From Paenibacillus sacheonensis (lineage in GTDB: Bacteria > Bacillota > Bacilli > Paenibacillales > Paenibacillaceae): a stretch of 64,000 bases of DNA. Where the stretch lies: the NCBI RefSeq assembly GCF_009909195.1, contig NZ_JAAAMU010000004.1:62001-126000 (forward strand). The letters are read 5' to 3'. Each line of letters opens with the position of its first letter. Position 1 is the stretch's first letter. A program made the translations under genes and the position numbers. Under the pieces are notes generated by a model, which saw only the letters and a list, made by a program, of their open reading frames with translations, was not told the origin of the DNA and did no database searches. This document shows positions 9,874 through 18,699 of the stretch, piece by piece.

Positions 9874-10629
9874 ATGGATGTTCATATGAAACAAACGGCG
9901 CAGCCTTATTTGGATGATTCCGAGGTGAAGCGGCTCATTGCGCTCAGCCAGGCCGGAGACACGCTGGCGCGCGACACGCTGGTGCAGTGCAATATCCGTC
10001 TTGTTTGGTCCGTCGTGCAGCGGTTCATGGGACGCGGCTACGAGCCGGAGGATTTGTTCCAAATCGGTTGTATCGGCTTGCTGAAATCGGTCGATAAATT
10101 CGATCTGTCCTACGAGGTCAAGTTCTCCACCTATGCGGTGCCGATGATCATCGGCGAGATCCAGCGCTTCCTCCGCGACGACGGCACGCTGAAGGTCAGC
10201 CGCTCCTTGAAGGAGACGGCCAACAAGGTGCGCAAATCGAAGGACGAGCTTTCGAAGGTGCTGGGACGCCTGCCGACGATCAAGGAAGTCGCCGAACATC
10301 TTGGCATCACGCCGGAGGATGTCGTCTTCGCGCAGGAAGCGAACAAGCCGCCGACCTCGATCCACGAGACCGTGTTCGAGAACGACGGCGACCCGATCAC
10401 GCTGATGGATCAGATCGCCGACGATTCGCAGGAACGTTGGTTCGATAAGCTGGCGCTGAACGAAGCGATCGGCGGCCTGTCGGAGCGCGAGCGCCTGATC
10501 GTCTTCCTCCGCTATTACCGGGATCAGACGCAGTCGGAGGTCGCTGCCCGGCTCGGCATCTCCCAGGTGCAGGTATCGCGGCTGGAGAAGAAAATATTGC
10601 AGCTCATTCGCGACCAGATCGCGCAATGA
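9874..10629 (+). CDS. sigF: RNA polymerase sporulation sigma factor SigF
   Basis: First forespore-specific sigma factor. Region 2 (LVQCNIRLVWSVVQRF and the FSTYAVPMIIGEIQRFLRDD -10 recognition and melting helix), region 3 (SRSLKE, VAEHLG) and region 4 (LSERERLIVFLRYY, then the SEVAARLGISQVQVSRLEK helix-turn-helix) are all intact. ATG 9874, nine bases after AGGGG, gives 251 aa. An upstream in-frame TTG at 9865 has no spaced ribosome binding site. Confidence 0.97.
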   Translation: MDVHMKQTAQPYLDDSEVKRLIALSQAGDTLARDTLVQCNIRLVWSVVQRFMGRGYEPEDLFQIGCIGLLKSVDKFDLSYEVKFSTYAVPMIIGEIQRFLRDDGTLKVSRSLKETANKVRKSKDELSKVLGRLPTIKEVAEHLGITPEDVVFAQEANKPPTSIHETVFENDGDPITLMDQIADDSQERWFDKLALNEAIGGLSERERLIVFLRYYRDQTQSEVAARLGISQVQVSRLEKKILQLIRDQIAQ

Positions 10630-10642
10630 ACGGCGGCTAACG

Positions 10643-10680
10643 AAAAGCCGATTGCCCGGCAGGGGCGGTCGGCTTTTTTG
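10643..10680 (+). terminator. Rho-independent terminator after sigF
   Basis: AGCCGATTGCCC pairs with GGGCGGTCGGCT (two G-U pairs) and is followed by TTTTTT. Confidence 0.85.
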
Positions 10681-10774
10681 TCGCGCTGCCGATTCGGCCG
10701 CCTCGTTCTTTCGACGATTCGATGGGCGTTTCCATGGATGACACTCGGTTATTTTATCTTTGGCAGCGTTGCCC

Positions 10775-10805
10775 TGATTATCCTTCCGCTCCTTTTCTCA
10801 TACTA
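10775..10805 (+). promoter_or_regulatory. sigma-G promoter of the spoVA operon
   Basis: TGATTA (10775-10780), 18 bases, CATACTA (10799-10805). The -10 is an exact match to the sigma-G consensus CATACTA and the -35 is one change from TGAATA. It lies 39 bases before spoVAA. Confidence 0.75.
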
Positions 10806-10843
10806 ACGGGGAGTTCATGACGATGAGGAGGTGAAGGAGGACG

Positions 10844-11530
10844 ATGAATCCCGACACGACGCCGAACGTATATCTGCGCCTTCGCAAGCGGATCGGCATC
10901 CGGCCCGAGGGAATCGTCGCGCTCGGTCAGGCGGCACGCTTATTCGCAAGCGATCCGGAGCTCGAGACGAGGCTGGAGTCGCTTGTCCTGCACCGCCATA
11001 CGCTGAAGGACGGCAACCGCGTCGTCATCGACCTGCTGCAGATCGTCCGGCTGATTCGCGAGGAAGCCCCGGGAGCCGTCGTGGACGCATACGGCGATCC
11101 GCAGGTGCTGGTCATCGTCGCGGATGCGCCCCGCGAGCCGCTCAAGCCCGTCCTGTTCGTGACCTGGCTGCTGCTGTTCTTCGGATCGGGGCTTGCCATC
11201 ATGAATTTCCATACGGACGTCAGCATGAAGGATGTGCATGAGCGGATCACGGAGCTGGTCACGGGCAAGAAGACGGAGCATCCGCTGTGGTTCCAGATTC
11301 CCTATTCCATCGGAATCGGAATCGGCATGCTCGTGTTTTTCAACCATTTGTTCCGCAAACGGTTCAACGAAGAACCTAACCCGCTCGAAGTAGAGCTGTA
11401 TATGTACGAGGAGAGCGTCAATGCTTACGTCATCGCCGACGAGATGCGCAAGAAGAACGAACCGGGCGAGGAGGCGCATCCGCGTCAGAAGCGGCGAAAG
11501 CAGCCCGAAGCAGGAATAGACGATGGTTAG
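10844..11530 (+). CDS. spoVAA: stage V sporulation protein AA
   Basis: Component of the inner-spore-membrane SpoVA system that moves dipicolinic acid. The cytosolic N-terminal domain begins with VYLRLRKRIGI; two transmembrane segments follow near residues 102-125 and 148-165, then a charged tail with an ELYMYEESVNAYVI segment. The 228-aa length is slightly above the B. subtilis protein. AGGAGGTGAAGGAGG precedes the ATG. The stop overlaps spoVAB by eight bases. Expression should be forespore-specific given the sigma-G promoter. Confidence 0.93.
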   Translation: MNPDTTPNVYLRLRKRIGIRPEGIVALGQAARLFASDPELETRLESLVLHRHTLKDGNRVVIDLLQIVRLIREEAPGAVVDAYGDPQVLVIVADAPREPLKPVLFVTWLLLFFGSGLAIMNFHTDVSMKDVHERITELVTGKKTEHPLWFQIPYSIGIGIGMLVFFNHLFRKRFNEEPNPLEVELYMYEESVNAYVIADEMRKKNEPGEEAHPRQKRRKQPEAGIDDG

Positions 11531-11960
11531 CGCCTGCGGATCTCTGTTCGTGGCGCTGCTGGGCTTCGCCGGGGGACTGGGCGTCGGCAGCGCGCTTGCG
11601 GCCTTGCTGATCGTGCTCGACATCATTCCCCGGCTGGCGCAGCTGGGCTTCGCGTACCGCAAGTCGATCTGGTTCGAGACGGCCGTCGTGAGCGGCGCGG
11701 TCTTCTGGTCGCTGGCCGATTTCCTGGAATGGCGGCTATGGCTGCCCCATATCGTCTCTATGGTCACCATCGGGACATTTGACGGTATATTCGTCGGCAT
11801 GCTCGGTGCGGCGTTGACGGAGGTCATGAACGTGCTTCCGATACTGGCCAAACGCGTCAGGCTCAGCCGTTATCTCGTCAGCCTCGTGTATGCGATGGTG
11901 CTCGGGAAAGTAACGGGCTCCTTATTCGACTGGCTGGTATTTCAATATATGGACCCCTGA
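11523..11960 (+). CDS. spoVAB: stage V sporulation protein AB
   Basis: Membrane protein of about 145 aa with four or five hydrophobic segments (LFVALLGFAGGLGVGSALAALL; the PHIVSMVTIGTFDGIFVGMLGAAL region; LVSLVYAMVLGKVTGSLFDW). It is translationally coupled to spoVAA (ATG 11523 inside its 3' end). In B. subtilis spoVAC, AD, AEb and AEa would follow; here spoVAF comes directly after a 37-base gap. Confidence 0.92.
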   Translation: MVSACGSLFVALLGFAGGLGVGSALAALLIVLDIIPRLAQLGFAYRKSIWFETAVVSGAVFWSLADFLEWRLWLPHIVSMVTIGTFDGIFVGMLGAALTEVMNVLPILAKRVRLSRYLVSLVYAMVLGKVTGSLFDWLVFQYMDP

Positions 11961-11997
11961 CCGCAGCGGGATTTGACAAAAGAGAGAGGGTTTGAAG

Positions 11998-13686
11998 ATG
12001 CGCGACAGCGAGAATGGCGAGAAAGAACAAGGAGCGACGGAATTCAAGAAGCCGGTTCACGTGTTCTGGCGCGAGGACGGGCAAGGCTTCTCGGTCGATA
12101 CGAGACCTGAGAACGCCGATTCCGAACAGGAGGAACCCCGGCAGGCTGCGGAGGACGGCGATCTCGCGTCCGAACCTATCATCGTTCACCGCAAGCCGAT
12201 GCATGAGGAGAAGAAAAACGTCCCGATCCCGGAGTCGCTCGAAGAATTCAAGCATAAACTGGAGGAGGAAGTCGGCTACAAGACAACCTTCGACATCGTC
12301 CTGCGGGAGATGACGTTCGGCGAACGCCGCGTGGCCTTCTTCTTCTTCAACGGCTTCGCCAAGGATACCATTCTGACCGAAATTCTCAAGCGGCTCACCT
12401 ACTTGCAAGCCGATGAATATCGAACAACCTCCTTCCACGACTTCTTCCGTCTCTACGTTCCCGCGATCCAGGTCGTGGAGGAGCCGGACTGGGATAACAT
12501 GATGACGGGCGTGCTCTCCGGCGGCACGGCCATGTTCATCGAAGGCGATTCGAAGGTGCTGCTGATCGACGCGAAGGCCTTCCCGGGCCGCAATCCGGAA
12601 GAGCCTTCATTGGAGCGGGTCGTGCGCGGCGCGCGCGACGGTTTCGTCGAGACCATGCTGACCAACGTGACGCTCGTCAGGCGCCGGCTCAGAGACAAGC
12701 AGCTCCGTTATGAGATTCTCAGAGTCGGCGAACGTACGCAGACGGACATCTGTATCGCCTACATCGATGATATCGTCGACAAAGAAATGCTGAAGTCGAT
12801 CCGCGACAAAATCAAGCAGGTCAAAATCGACGGCCTGCCGCTGGCGGACAAGCAGCTGGAGGAGGCAACGGTGAAACGAGGCTGGAATCCGTTCCCGCTC
12901 GTCCGCTATTCCGAACGGCCGGACACCGTCGCCGTCCATCTCATGGAAGGCAACATCGCGGTCTTCGTCGATACGGCGCCGAGCGTCATGATTCTGCCGA
13001 CGACTTACTTCGATCTCCTCCAGCATGCGGAAGAGAACCGCCAAACCCCGTTCATCGGCACGTACCTGCGCTGGGTGCGGTTCATCGGCATTGCCGCTTC
13101 GCTCTTCCTGCTGCCGCTATGGTTTCTGTTCACGCTGAAGCCGGAGCTGAAGCCGCCGGCGCTCGACTTCATCGGCGTGCAGAAGGCAGGCCGCCTGCCG
13201 ATGGTCGCGCAGTTCCTCATCGCCGAAATCGGGGTGGATCTGCTGCGGATGGCGGCTATCCATACGCCGACGCCGCTCGCGACCGCCATGTCCTTGATCG
13301 CCGCGATCTTGATCGGCGACATTGCCGTCAAGACGGGGCTGTTCGTCAACGAGGTCGTGCTGTATATGGCGGTTGCGGCCATCGGCATGTTCGCCACGCC
13401 GAGCTACGAGCTGGGCCTTGCCAACCGTATTATCCGGCTCGTGCTGATTGTGGCCGTCGCTTCGTTCAAAGTCGAAGGCTTCGTGGTCGCGACGACGGCC
13501 TTCTTCATCCTGCTCTGCATGGAGCGTTCCTTCAACCGTCCCTACATGTGGCCGTTTATTCCGTTCGACGCCAAGGGCATGCTCGGCATCCTGCTGAGAG
13601 TGCCGGTGCTTCAGAATCGCAAGCGCCCGAACTATTTGAAGCCGCAGCAGGGGGACAGAATGCCTAACGGAGAGGAATCCAGGTAG
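11998..13686 (+). CDS. spoVAF: spore germination/DPA protein SpoVAF (GerA-family)
   Basis: The 562-aa protein has a long acidic cytosolic N-terminus (about 1-95), the GerA domain (about 95-490) and four or five membrane helices between about 365 and 520. It resembles GerAA-type germinant-receptor A subunits and SpoVAF; operon position after spoVAA-AB makes SpoVAF the better name. ATG 11998 follows GAGAGAGGG by seven bases; an upstream TTG at 11992 is too close. The C-terminus is short, basic and polar. The protein acts in the spore inner membrane. Confidence 0.9.
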   Translation: MRDSENGEKEQGATEFKKPVHVFWREDGQGFSVDTRPENADSEQEEPRQAAEDGDLASEPIIVHRKPMHEEKKNVPIPESLEEFKHKLEEEVGYKTTFDIVLREMTFGERRVAFFFFNGFAKDTILTEILKRLTYLQADEYRTTSFHDFFRLYVPAIQVVEEPDWDNMMTGVLSGGTAMFIEGDSKVLLIDAKAFPGRNPEEPSLERVVRGARDGFVETMLTNVTLVRRRLRDKQLRYEILRVGERTQTDICIAYIDDIVDKEMLKSIRDKIKQVKIDGLPLADKQLEEATVKRGWNPFPLVRYSERPDTVAVHLMEGNIAVFVDTAPSVMILPTTYFDLLQHAEENRQTPFIGTYLRWVRFIGIAASLFLLPLWFLFTLKPELKPPALDFIGVQKAGRLPMVAQFLIAEIGVDLLRMAAIHTPTPLATAMSLIAAILIGDIAVKTGLFVNEVVLYMAVAAIGMFATPSYELGLANRIIRLVLIVAVASFKVEGFVVATTAFFILLCMERSFNRPYMWPFIPFDAKGMLGILLRVPVLQNRKRPNYLKPQQGDRMPNGEESR

Positions 13687-13817
13687 CTCTTCAGAAAGAA
13701 ATGCAAATGAAATGTGAAATTATCCATTTCGGCGGGGAACCGAATGCGCTATACTGGTGTAAATGGTGCAAATAACACTTTTGGGTAATTTCTTTGGAGA
13801 ATGCGGAGGGGAAACGA

Positions 13818-15146
13818 ATGTACTTACATGGAACCAGCAAAATCAATGCGCAAGGGCATTTGGAAATCGGCGGGTGCGATACGACGGAATTGGCAAAGCA
13901 ATTCGGCACGCCGCTATACATCGTAGATGAAGGCCTCGTTCGCCAGAGAGCCCGCGAATACGTGGAATCGTTCCGCGCGTCGGGATTGAAATTCCAAGTC
14001 GCATACGCCAGCAAAGCGTTCAGCGTCATGGCCATGTGCTCCATCGCCGAGCAAGAGAACTTGTCGCTTGACGTCGTCTCCGACGGAGAGCTGTACACGG
14101 CGCTGAAAGCCGGCTTCCCGGCTGCGCGCATCCATTTCCACGGCAACAACAAGACGCCGGACGAAATCAACATGGCGCTCGATGCGAACATCGGCTGCTT
14201 CGTCGTGGACAATTTCAACGAGATGTACCTGCTGAACGCGCTCGCTGCCGATAAAGGCAAGCGCGTCAACGTTCTCCTGCGCATTACGCCAGGGGTAGAA
14301 GCGCATACGCATGACTACATTTCTACGGGCCAAACGGACTCCAAGTTCGGCTTTGACCTTGGCAACGGCACGGCATACAAGGCGATTCAAGAAGCGGTCG
14401 CGCAATCGAACCTGGAGCTGCTCGGCGTTCACTCGCATATCGGCTCGCAAATCTTCGAAGTCGAAGGCTTCGCGATGGCTGTCGACAAAGTAGCCGGCTT
14501 CGCCGTTCAAGTGAAGAACGAGCTCGACGTGACGTTCCGCGTCATCAACCTCGGCGGAGGCTTCGGCATCCGTTACGTGGAAGGCGACACGCCGCTTCCG
14601 ATCTCGCAATACGTCAAGGCTATCACGGATTCGATCAAGTCCAACTTCTCCGCGGCGAACTATCCGCTGCCCGAAATCTGGGTTGAGCCCGGCCGCAGCA
14701 TGGTCGGCGATGCGGGAACGACGCTGTACACGGTTGGGACAAGCAAAGATATTCCCGGTGTACGTAAATATATCGCGGTCGACGGCGGCATGACGGACAA
14801 TCCGCGTCCTGCGCTTTACGAGTCCAAGTATGAGGCCGTCCTGGCGAACCGCGCCAACGACGCGCTCGAAGAAACCGTAACCGTAGCGGGCAAGTGCTGC
14901 GAAAGCGGCGATAAGCTGATCATCGATTTGGAGCTTCCGAAAGCCAATAGCGGCGACCTGCTTGCCGTCTTCTGCACGGGCGCGTACAATTATGCCATGG
15001 CGAGCAATTACAATCGTATCCGCCGTCCGGCGGTCGTCTTTGTCAAAGACGGTGCCGCAGACGTTGCCGTTAAGCGCGAATCGCTTGACGATATCATCGG
15101 CAACGACGTTATTCCGGCGCGTCTGCAGACGTCCGCAGTTAAATAA
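13818..15146 (+). CDS. lysA: diaminopimelate decarboxylase
   Basis: Last step of lysine biosynthesis: meso-DAP to lysine plus CO2, PLP-dependent fold-type III. The PLP lysine is in YASKAFS (about 62-68), the glycine-rich phosphate site GGGFGIRY near 248, [11 protein letters not shown] (about 290-300) and the partner-subunit CCESGDKL (about 359-366). The start is ATG 13818 after GGAGGGG. It follows spoVAF and precedes ppiB as in B. subtilis. A TATACT at 13750-13755 may be its -10, but the -35 is poor. Confidence 0.96.
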   Translation: MYLHGTSKINAQGHLEIGGCDTTELAKQFGTPLYIVDEGLVRQRAREYVESFRASGLKFQVAYASKAFSVMAMCSIAEQENLSLDVVSDGELYTALKAGFPAARIHFHGNNKTPDEINMALDANIGCFVVDNFNEMYLLNALAADKGKRVNVLLRITPGVEAHTHDYISTGQTDSKFGFDLGNGTAYKAIQEAVAQSNLELLGVHSHIGSQIFEVEGFAMAVDKVAGFAVQVKNELDVTFRVINLGGGFGIRYVEGDTPLPISQYVKAITDSIKSNFSAANYPLPEIWVEPGRSMVGDAGTTLYTVGTSKDIPGVRKYIAVDGGMTDNPRPALYESKYEAVLANRANDALEETVTVAGKCCESGDKLIIDLELPKANSGDLLAVFCTGAYNYAMASNYNRIRRPAVVFVKDGAADVAVKRESLDDIIGNDVIPARLQTSAVK

Positions 15147-15172
15147 CCGATTCGACAGGAGGCAATTTATCA

Positions 15173-15604
15173 ATGGCAAAACAAGCGAAAATCACCATGG
15201 CAAACGGATCCGAGGTCTTGATCGATCTGTTTGAAAACGACGCGCCGAACACGGTTGCGAATTTCGAGAAGCTGGTTAACGAGGGCTTCTACAACGGCCT
15301 TTCTTTCCACCGCGTCATCCCTGGCTTCGTAGCGCAAGGCGGATGCCCGAACGGTACGGGCACCGGCGGCCCCGGCTACACGATCAACTGCGAAATCAAC
15401 CCGAACAAACACGAGCGCGGAGCGCTCGCGATGGCGCATGCCGGCCGTAACACGGGCGGAAGCCAATTCTATATCGTGTACCAGCCGCAGCCGCATCTGG
15501 ACGGTCAGCACACGGTATTCGGCAAAGTCGCGCAAGGCATGGAGCATGTCGATGCCTTCCAAGGCCGCGACAAAATGGAAAAAGTCGAAATCGTCGAAGT
15601 CTAA
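15173..15604 (+). CDS. ppiB: cyclophilin-type peptidyl-prolyl cis-trans isomerase
   Basis: Cytosolic cyclophilin catalysing prolyl isomerisation. The active-site [13 protein letters not shown] (about 45-57, catalytic Arg about 47), GPGYTINCE and [18 protein letters not shown] are intact. The 143-aa length is normal for bacterial PpiB and there is no signal peptide. It lies 26 bases after lysA with its own ribosome binding site (AGGAGG) and ends at a strong terminator. Confidence 0.96.
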   Translation: MAKQAKITMANGSEVLIDLFENDAPNTVANFEKLVNEGFYNGLSFHRVIPGFVAQGGCPNGTGTGGPGYTINCEINPNKHERGALAMAHAGRNTGGSQFYIVYQPQPHLDGQHTVFGKVAQGMEHVDAFQGRDKMEKVEIVEV

Positions 15605-15612
15605 AACCCTCG

Positions 15613-15655
15613 AACCGCAGCAGGTGGATCCCTATCCGCCCGACTGCGGTTTTTT
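15613..15655 (+). terminator. Rho-independent terminator after ppiB
   Basis: AACCGCAG pairs with CTGCGGTT, followed by TTTTT. Confidence 0.85.
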
Positions 15656-15673
15656 CGTCCCATCGGCGAGTCG

Positions 15674-15702
15674 TAAGCCGCTCTCCATAGGAGGGCGGCT
15701 TA
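15674..15702. other. perfect inverted repeat before the response regulator
   Basis: TAAGCCGC and GCGGCTTA enclose a second stem CTCC/GGAG, giving a near-perfect hairpin 40 bases before the regulator gene. It lacks a U tract. It could be a second terminator for ppiB or an operator. Confidence 0.5.
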
Positions 15703-15741
15703 TTGCATAATGAATCCTATACGCGACTTGGGGAGTAGGAG

Positions 15742-16455
15742 GTGAAGACCATTTCGGGACGCATTCTTGTCGTCGATGACGATTCTTCGATCGTCAAAAT
15801 TACGAAGCTGTATTTAACGAAGCACGGCTACGAGGTCGACGTGGCGTACGACGGTCGAACGGCCTTGGACAGCATCCGGAGCGGCGGGAATTACGCGCTA
15901 AACGTGCTCGATCTGATGCTGCCCCGCGTCGATGGATGGGCGGTCTGCAGAGAACTGCGGCAAAGCGGCGACTACACGCCGATCATCATGCTGACGGCAC
16001 GGGGAGAGGTGCAGGAGCGAATTGAAGGCATCCGCATGGGAGCGGACGATTATTTGGTCAAACCGTTCGATCCGAACGAACTGCTGGCGCGCGTGGAAGC
16101 CGTGCTGCGGCGAACGCGCGCTGCGGATAGCGATCGCTTATCCGAGGGGAATACGCTTGTTGTAGGTAATCTGCTGCTTCGTCTGGATGCTTACGCCGTA
16201 TACGCCGACGGGGAGTTTATTAATTTGACGAAGCGGGAGTTCGACCTGCTCGCCTGGTTCGCGAGGCGACCGGAGAAGGTATTTTCCCGCGAGGATTTGA
16301 TCGCGCAGCTTTGGGGCTGGGATTATGATGGCGAGAATCGGGTCGTGGACTTATATATCCAGCGCATTCGGCGGAAGCTCGGAACAGCTAGAGGCTGGAA
16401 TCTGACCACGGTTTGGGGAGTCGGATACAAGTTCGAGGTGAACGTGCCGTGCTGA
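15742..16455 (+). CDS. OmpR/PhoB-family response regulator
   Basis: The receiver domain has the acidic pair DDD near 12-14, phospho-acceptor Asp57 in VLDLMLP, the switch Thr in MLTARGE and Lys in VKPFDP; the winged-helix DNA-binding domain (about 140-237) has TKREFDLL and RVVDLYIQRIRRKLG. The GTG start overlaps the AGGAGG; no better start is visible. The stop overlaps the start of the kinase gene by seven bases, so the pair is co-translated. The regulon is unknown. Confidence 0.92.
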   Translation: MKTISGRILVVDDDSSIVKITKLYLTKHGYEVDVAYDGRTALDSIRSGGNYALNVLDLMLPRVDGWAVCRELRQSGDYTPIIMLTARGEVQERIEGIRMGADDYLVKPFDPNELLARVEAVLRRTRAADSDRLSEGNTLVVGNLLLRLDAYAVYADGEFINLTKREFDLLAWFARRPEKVFSREDLIAQLWGWDYDGENRVVDLYIQRIRRKLGTARGWNLTTVWGVGYKFEVNVPC

Positions 16456-17861
16456 ATTCGATCTTTCGCAAGTGGCTGTTCGCCTCCGTATGCATTTCGC
16501 TGGTCATGGTGCTCGTTATGAGCCTTTCCATTAGCTGGGTCGTCCAGCGCAACTATTACCGGCAAGGCATCGATCGGTTGAACGGACAGACCGGTGCCGT
16601 AGAAGAGGCGTTCCAGCAGCGGCTGTCGGACGAGATGACGGCGGCGGACTTCCGCAAGAGGCTGAAACGGATCGAGCAGGAGAACAAGATAAACATCAGC
16701 TTGGTCGGCAAGAAGGTAAAGTTTCTGAAGCAGGACTTGTATGAGGTCGGCGTTCGTCCCGACATCAAAGGCTGGATCGATACCGTGTCGTCCGGCAATC
16801 ATATCTCGCGCATCTCGAAATTCAGCAAGCAGGATAACGAGACGATGCTCGTCGTAGGCTTTCCCCTCATGAAGAAAGGTCAAGTCGCGGCGGCCGCCTT
16901 TATCTATTCCAAGGCAGCCGATGCGCGGGCGCTCGCGTCGCCGATACGCAAGATGATATGGCCGATTGCGCTCGTCTGCGCCGGTCCGCTTGTTGCGCTG
17001 CTGTGGCTGGCGACACGCAGGTTCGTGCGGCCGATCCTTCAGCTTAACCATGCGGCAGGGGCGATTGCGGGCGGCGATTTTTCAAGCCGGGTCGCGGTTG
17101 AAGGGGGCGATGAGCTTGCTAAGCTCGGCGGCGCCTTCAATACGATGGCCGGGCGAATGGAGCGGGTCGAGGAGCAGCGAAGACGGCTGATGATGGAGAT
17201 CGCGCACGAATTGCGAACGCCGCTTACGAGTATTCGCGGTACGCTTCAAGCGTTAAAGGATGGCATTTTGACCGATAAGGAACAGGGTGAATTCGTGGAG
17301 CTGTCGTTCGGGGAAGCGGGAAGACTCGGGCGGCTCATCGATTCTATCCATGAATTGTCGGCTTTCGAAGAGCATCAGATTCGGTTCGAGTGGGAAGAGG
17401 TAGATCTTACGGAGCTGGTACAGCAGACCCTGCAGCAGCTCCGGGCTAAGGCGGCTTCGACCGGCATGCATCTTCACGGGGAAACGGAAGCGGGGATTAC
17501 GCTGCGCGGCGATCCAGCGAGGCTGCGCCAGGTGCTGTTGAACGTCATCGGGAATGCGCTGGAGCACAATCCCGCGGGAACCGAAGTATTCGTAAGTCTG
17601 ATGCGGTCCGGCGTGAACGTATTCATTGCGGTTCGCGATAAAGGCCTCGGGATTGCCGAGGAGCATGTCCCGCATGTGTTCGAACGGTTGTACAAAGCCG
17701 AATCCAGCCGCTCTGCCCGCGGATCGGGACTCGGGCTTACCATTGCGCGCTACATCGTGCAGGCTCACGGAGGTACGATGACGGTCGTCTCCGAGCTGGG
17801 AAAAGGAACGGAGTTCAAGGTGGAGCTGCCGCTGTTGCGTTCGACCGTGACAAACTTTTGA
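16449..17861 (+). CDS. sensor histidine kinase
   Basis: A 470-aa membrane kinase. TM1 is about 10-30; an extracytoplasmic sensor domain of about 140 residues follows, then TM2 near 175-195, HAMP about 196-250, the phospho-acceptor His253 in EIAHELRTPLTS, and an ATPase domain with GNALEHNP, DKGLGIAEEH and GSGLGLTIAR. GTG 16449, seven bases after GAGGTGA, is chosen. The downstream secreted coiled-coil protein may be its accessory sensor or its target. Confidence 0.93.
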   Translation: MLNSIFRKWLFASVCISLVMVLVMSLSISWVVQRNYYRQGIDRLNGQTGAVEEAFQQRLSDEMTAADFRKRLKRIEQENKINISLVGKKVKFLKQDLYEVGVRPDIKGWIDTVSSGNHISRISKFSKQDNETMLVVGFPLMKKGQVAAAAFIYSKAADARALASPIRKMIWPIALVCAGPLVALLWLATRRFVRPILQLNHAAGAIAGGDFSSRVAVEGGDELAKLGGAFNTMAGRMERVEEQRRRLMMEIAHELRTPLTSIRGTLQALKDGILTDKEQGEFVELSFGEAGRLGRLIDSIHELSAFEEHQIRFEWEEVDLTELVQQTLQQLRAKAASTGMHLHGETEAGITLRGDPARLRQVLLNVIGNALEHNPAGTEVFVSLMRSGVNVFIAVRDKGLGIAEEHVPHVFERLYKAESSRSARGSGLGLTIARYIVQAHGGTMTVVSELGKGTEFKVELPLLRSTVTNF

Positions 17862-17920
17862 TACATTTTTCCTATACAGTAGGTTGTGCAGGACATCATG
17901 TATTGAAGGAGGCGTTCATC

Positions 17921-18469
17921 ATGTTGAAAAAAAGCGCGGCGGTCGCGGTGATCGGACTCGCTTTGCTGGCGGGTTCGGCTCAAGCCGTATTCGCTTCCGG
18001 CGCGGATACGGGCACGGCGTCCGCGGACGCGACGACGACGGCAGCAGGTAAGCATGCGGTTTGGAAGGCGCAGACGGCCGGACTCAAGAACCAGCTTATC
18101 TCTCTGCGTGCCGATCAGAAGAATCTGCAAACGCAGATCAAGACGGTTCGTCAAACGATCAAGTCTACGGCAAAGTCGCTTTCGAAGCAGCAGCGAGCTG
18201 AGATTAAAGCTAATTCGCAAGCCTTAAAGGCGCAGCTGGCTGCGCAGCGTTCCTCGATCGAGTCGCTTCGTGCGCAGAAGCAGGCGTTGTGGACCCAGGT
18301 GAAAACCGCGAAGAAAAGCGGCGATCCTGCGTCGGGCGGTGCCGAGCTTACGCAAATCATCGCGTTAAAAGAGCAAATCATACAAGCGAAGCAGCAAGTT
18401 TTAGCGTTGCAGCAAGAATTGATATCGCTTCTTGACTCTGCGGCTGCAGCTGCGGGGGCAGGCGTATAA
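17921..18469 (+). CDS. secreted Gln/Lys-rich coiled-coil protein of unknown function
   Basis: The 182-aa protein has a clear signal peptide (MLKKSAAVAVIGLALLAG, cleavage near VFA-SG at about 26). The mature part is low-complexity coiled coil rich in Lys, Gln, Ala and Ser, with heptad-like AELK/AQL patterns in two blocks (about 50-110 and 145-175). It has no cysteines. AGGAGG precedes the ATG. It lies 59 bases after the histidine kinase and ends in a terminator, so it is probably part of the same unit. Periplasmic helical sensors such as CpxP/Spy are an analogy only. Confidence 0.8.
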   Translation: MLKKSAAVAVIGLALLAGSAQAVFASGADTGTASADATTTAAGKHAVWKAQTAGLKNQLISLRADQKNLQTQIKTVRQTIKSTAKSLSKQQRAEIKANSQALKAQLAAQRSSIESLRAQKQALWTQVKTAKKSGDPASGGAELTQIIALKEQIIQAKQQVLALQQELISLLDSAAAAAGAGV

Positions 18470-18492
18470 ATCGCCTGCGGCAAAGCGCTGGA

Positions 18493-18527
18493 AACCGATT
18501 CCGATGATACATCGGGATCGGTTTTTT
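18493..18527 (+). terminator. Rho-independent terminator after the coiled-coil gene
   Basis: AACCGATTCCGAT pairs with ATCGGGATCGGTT (one G-U pair), then TTTTTT. Confidence 0.88.
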
Positions 18528-18622
18528 TGTATTTGAAGTCGAATCGATTTGAATTAATTTATCCAAAAAGACAATTTCAAAACTGTTAACCGATGTGAAA
18601 GCGATCTTCGGCGGCTGCGAGG

Positions 18623-18636
18623 GTGTCATTTGACAC
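18623..18636. promoter_or_regulatory. GTGTCA-TT-TGACAC palindrome
   Basis: A perfect 6-bp inverted repeat with a 2-base centre lies 64 bases before the HEPN-like gene. It contains TTGACA, which could be a -35, but no -10 lies at the right distance. A repressor operator is possible. Confidence 0.35.
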
Positions 18637-18699
18637 TATTAGTCGCATAGAAGGGATTTTCTTCCTTTGTAACGAATTGTTCGATAAGGAGGAGATGAA

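Noticed and set aside
10721..10822. 33-codon ORF between sigF and spoVAA
   Set aside because: No ribosome binding site, and it overlaps the sigma-G promoter.
13750..13755. lysA promoter at TATACT
   Set aside because: No acceptable -35 at 16-18 bases; left unannotated as a promoter.
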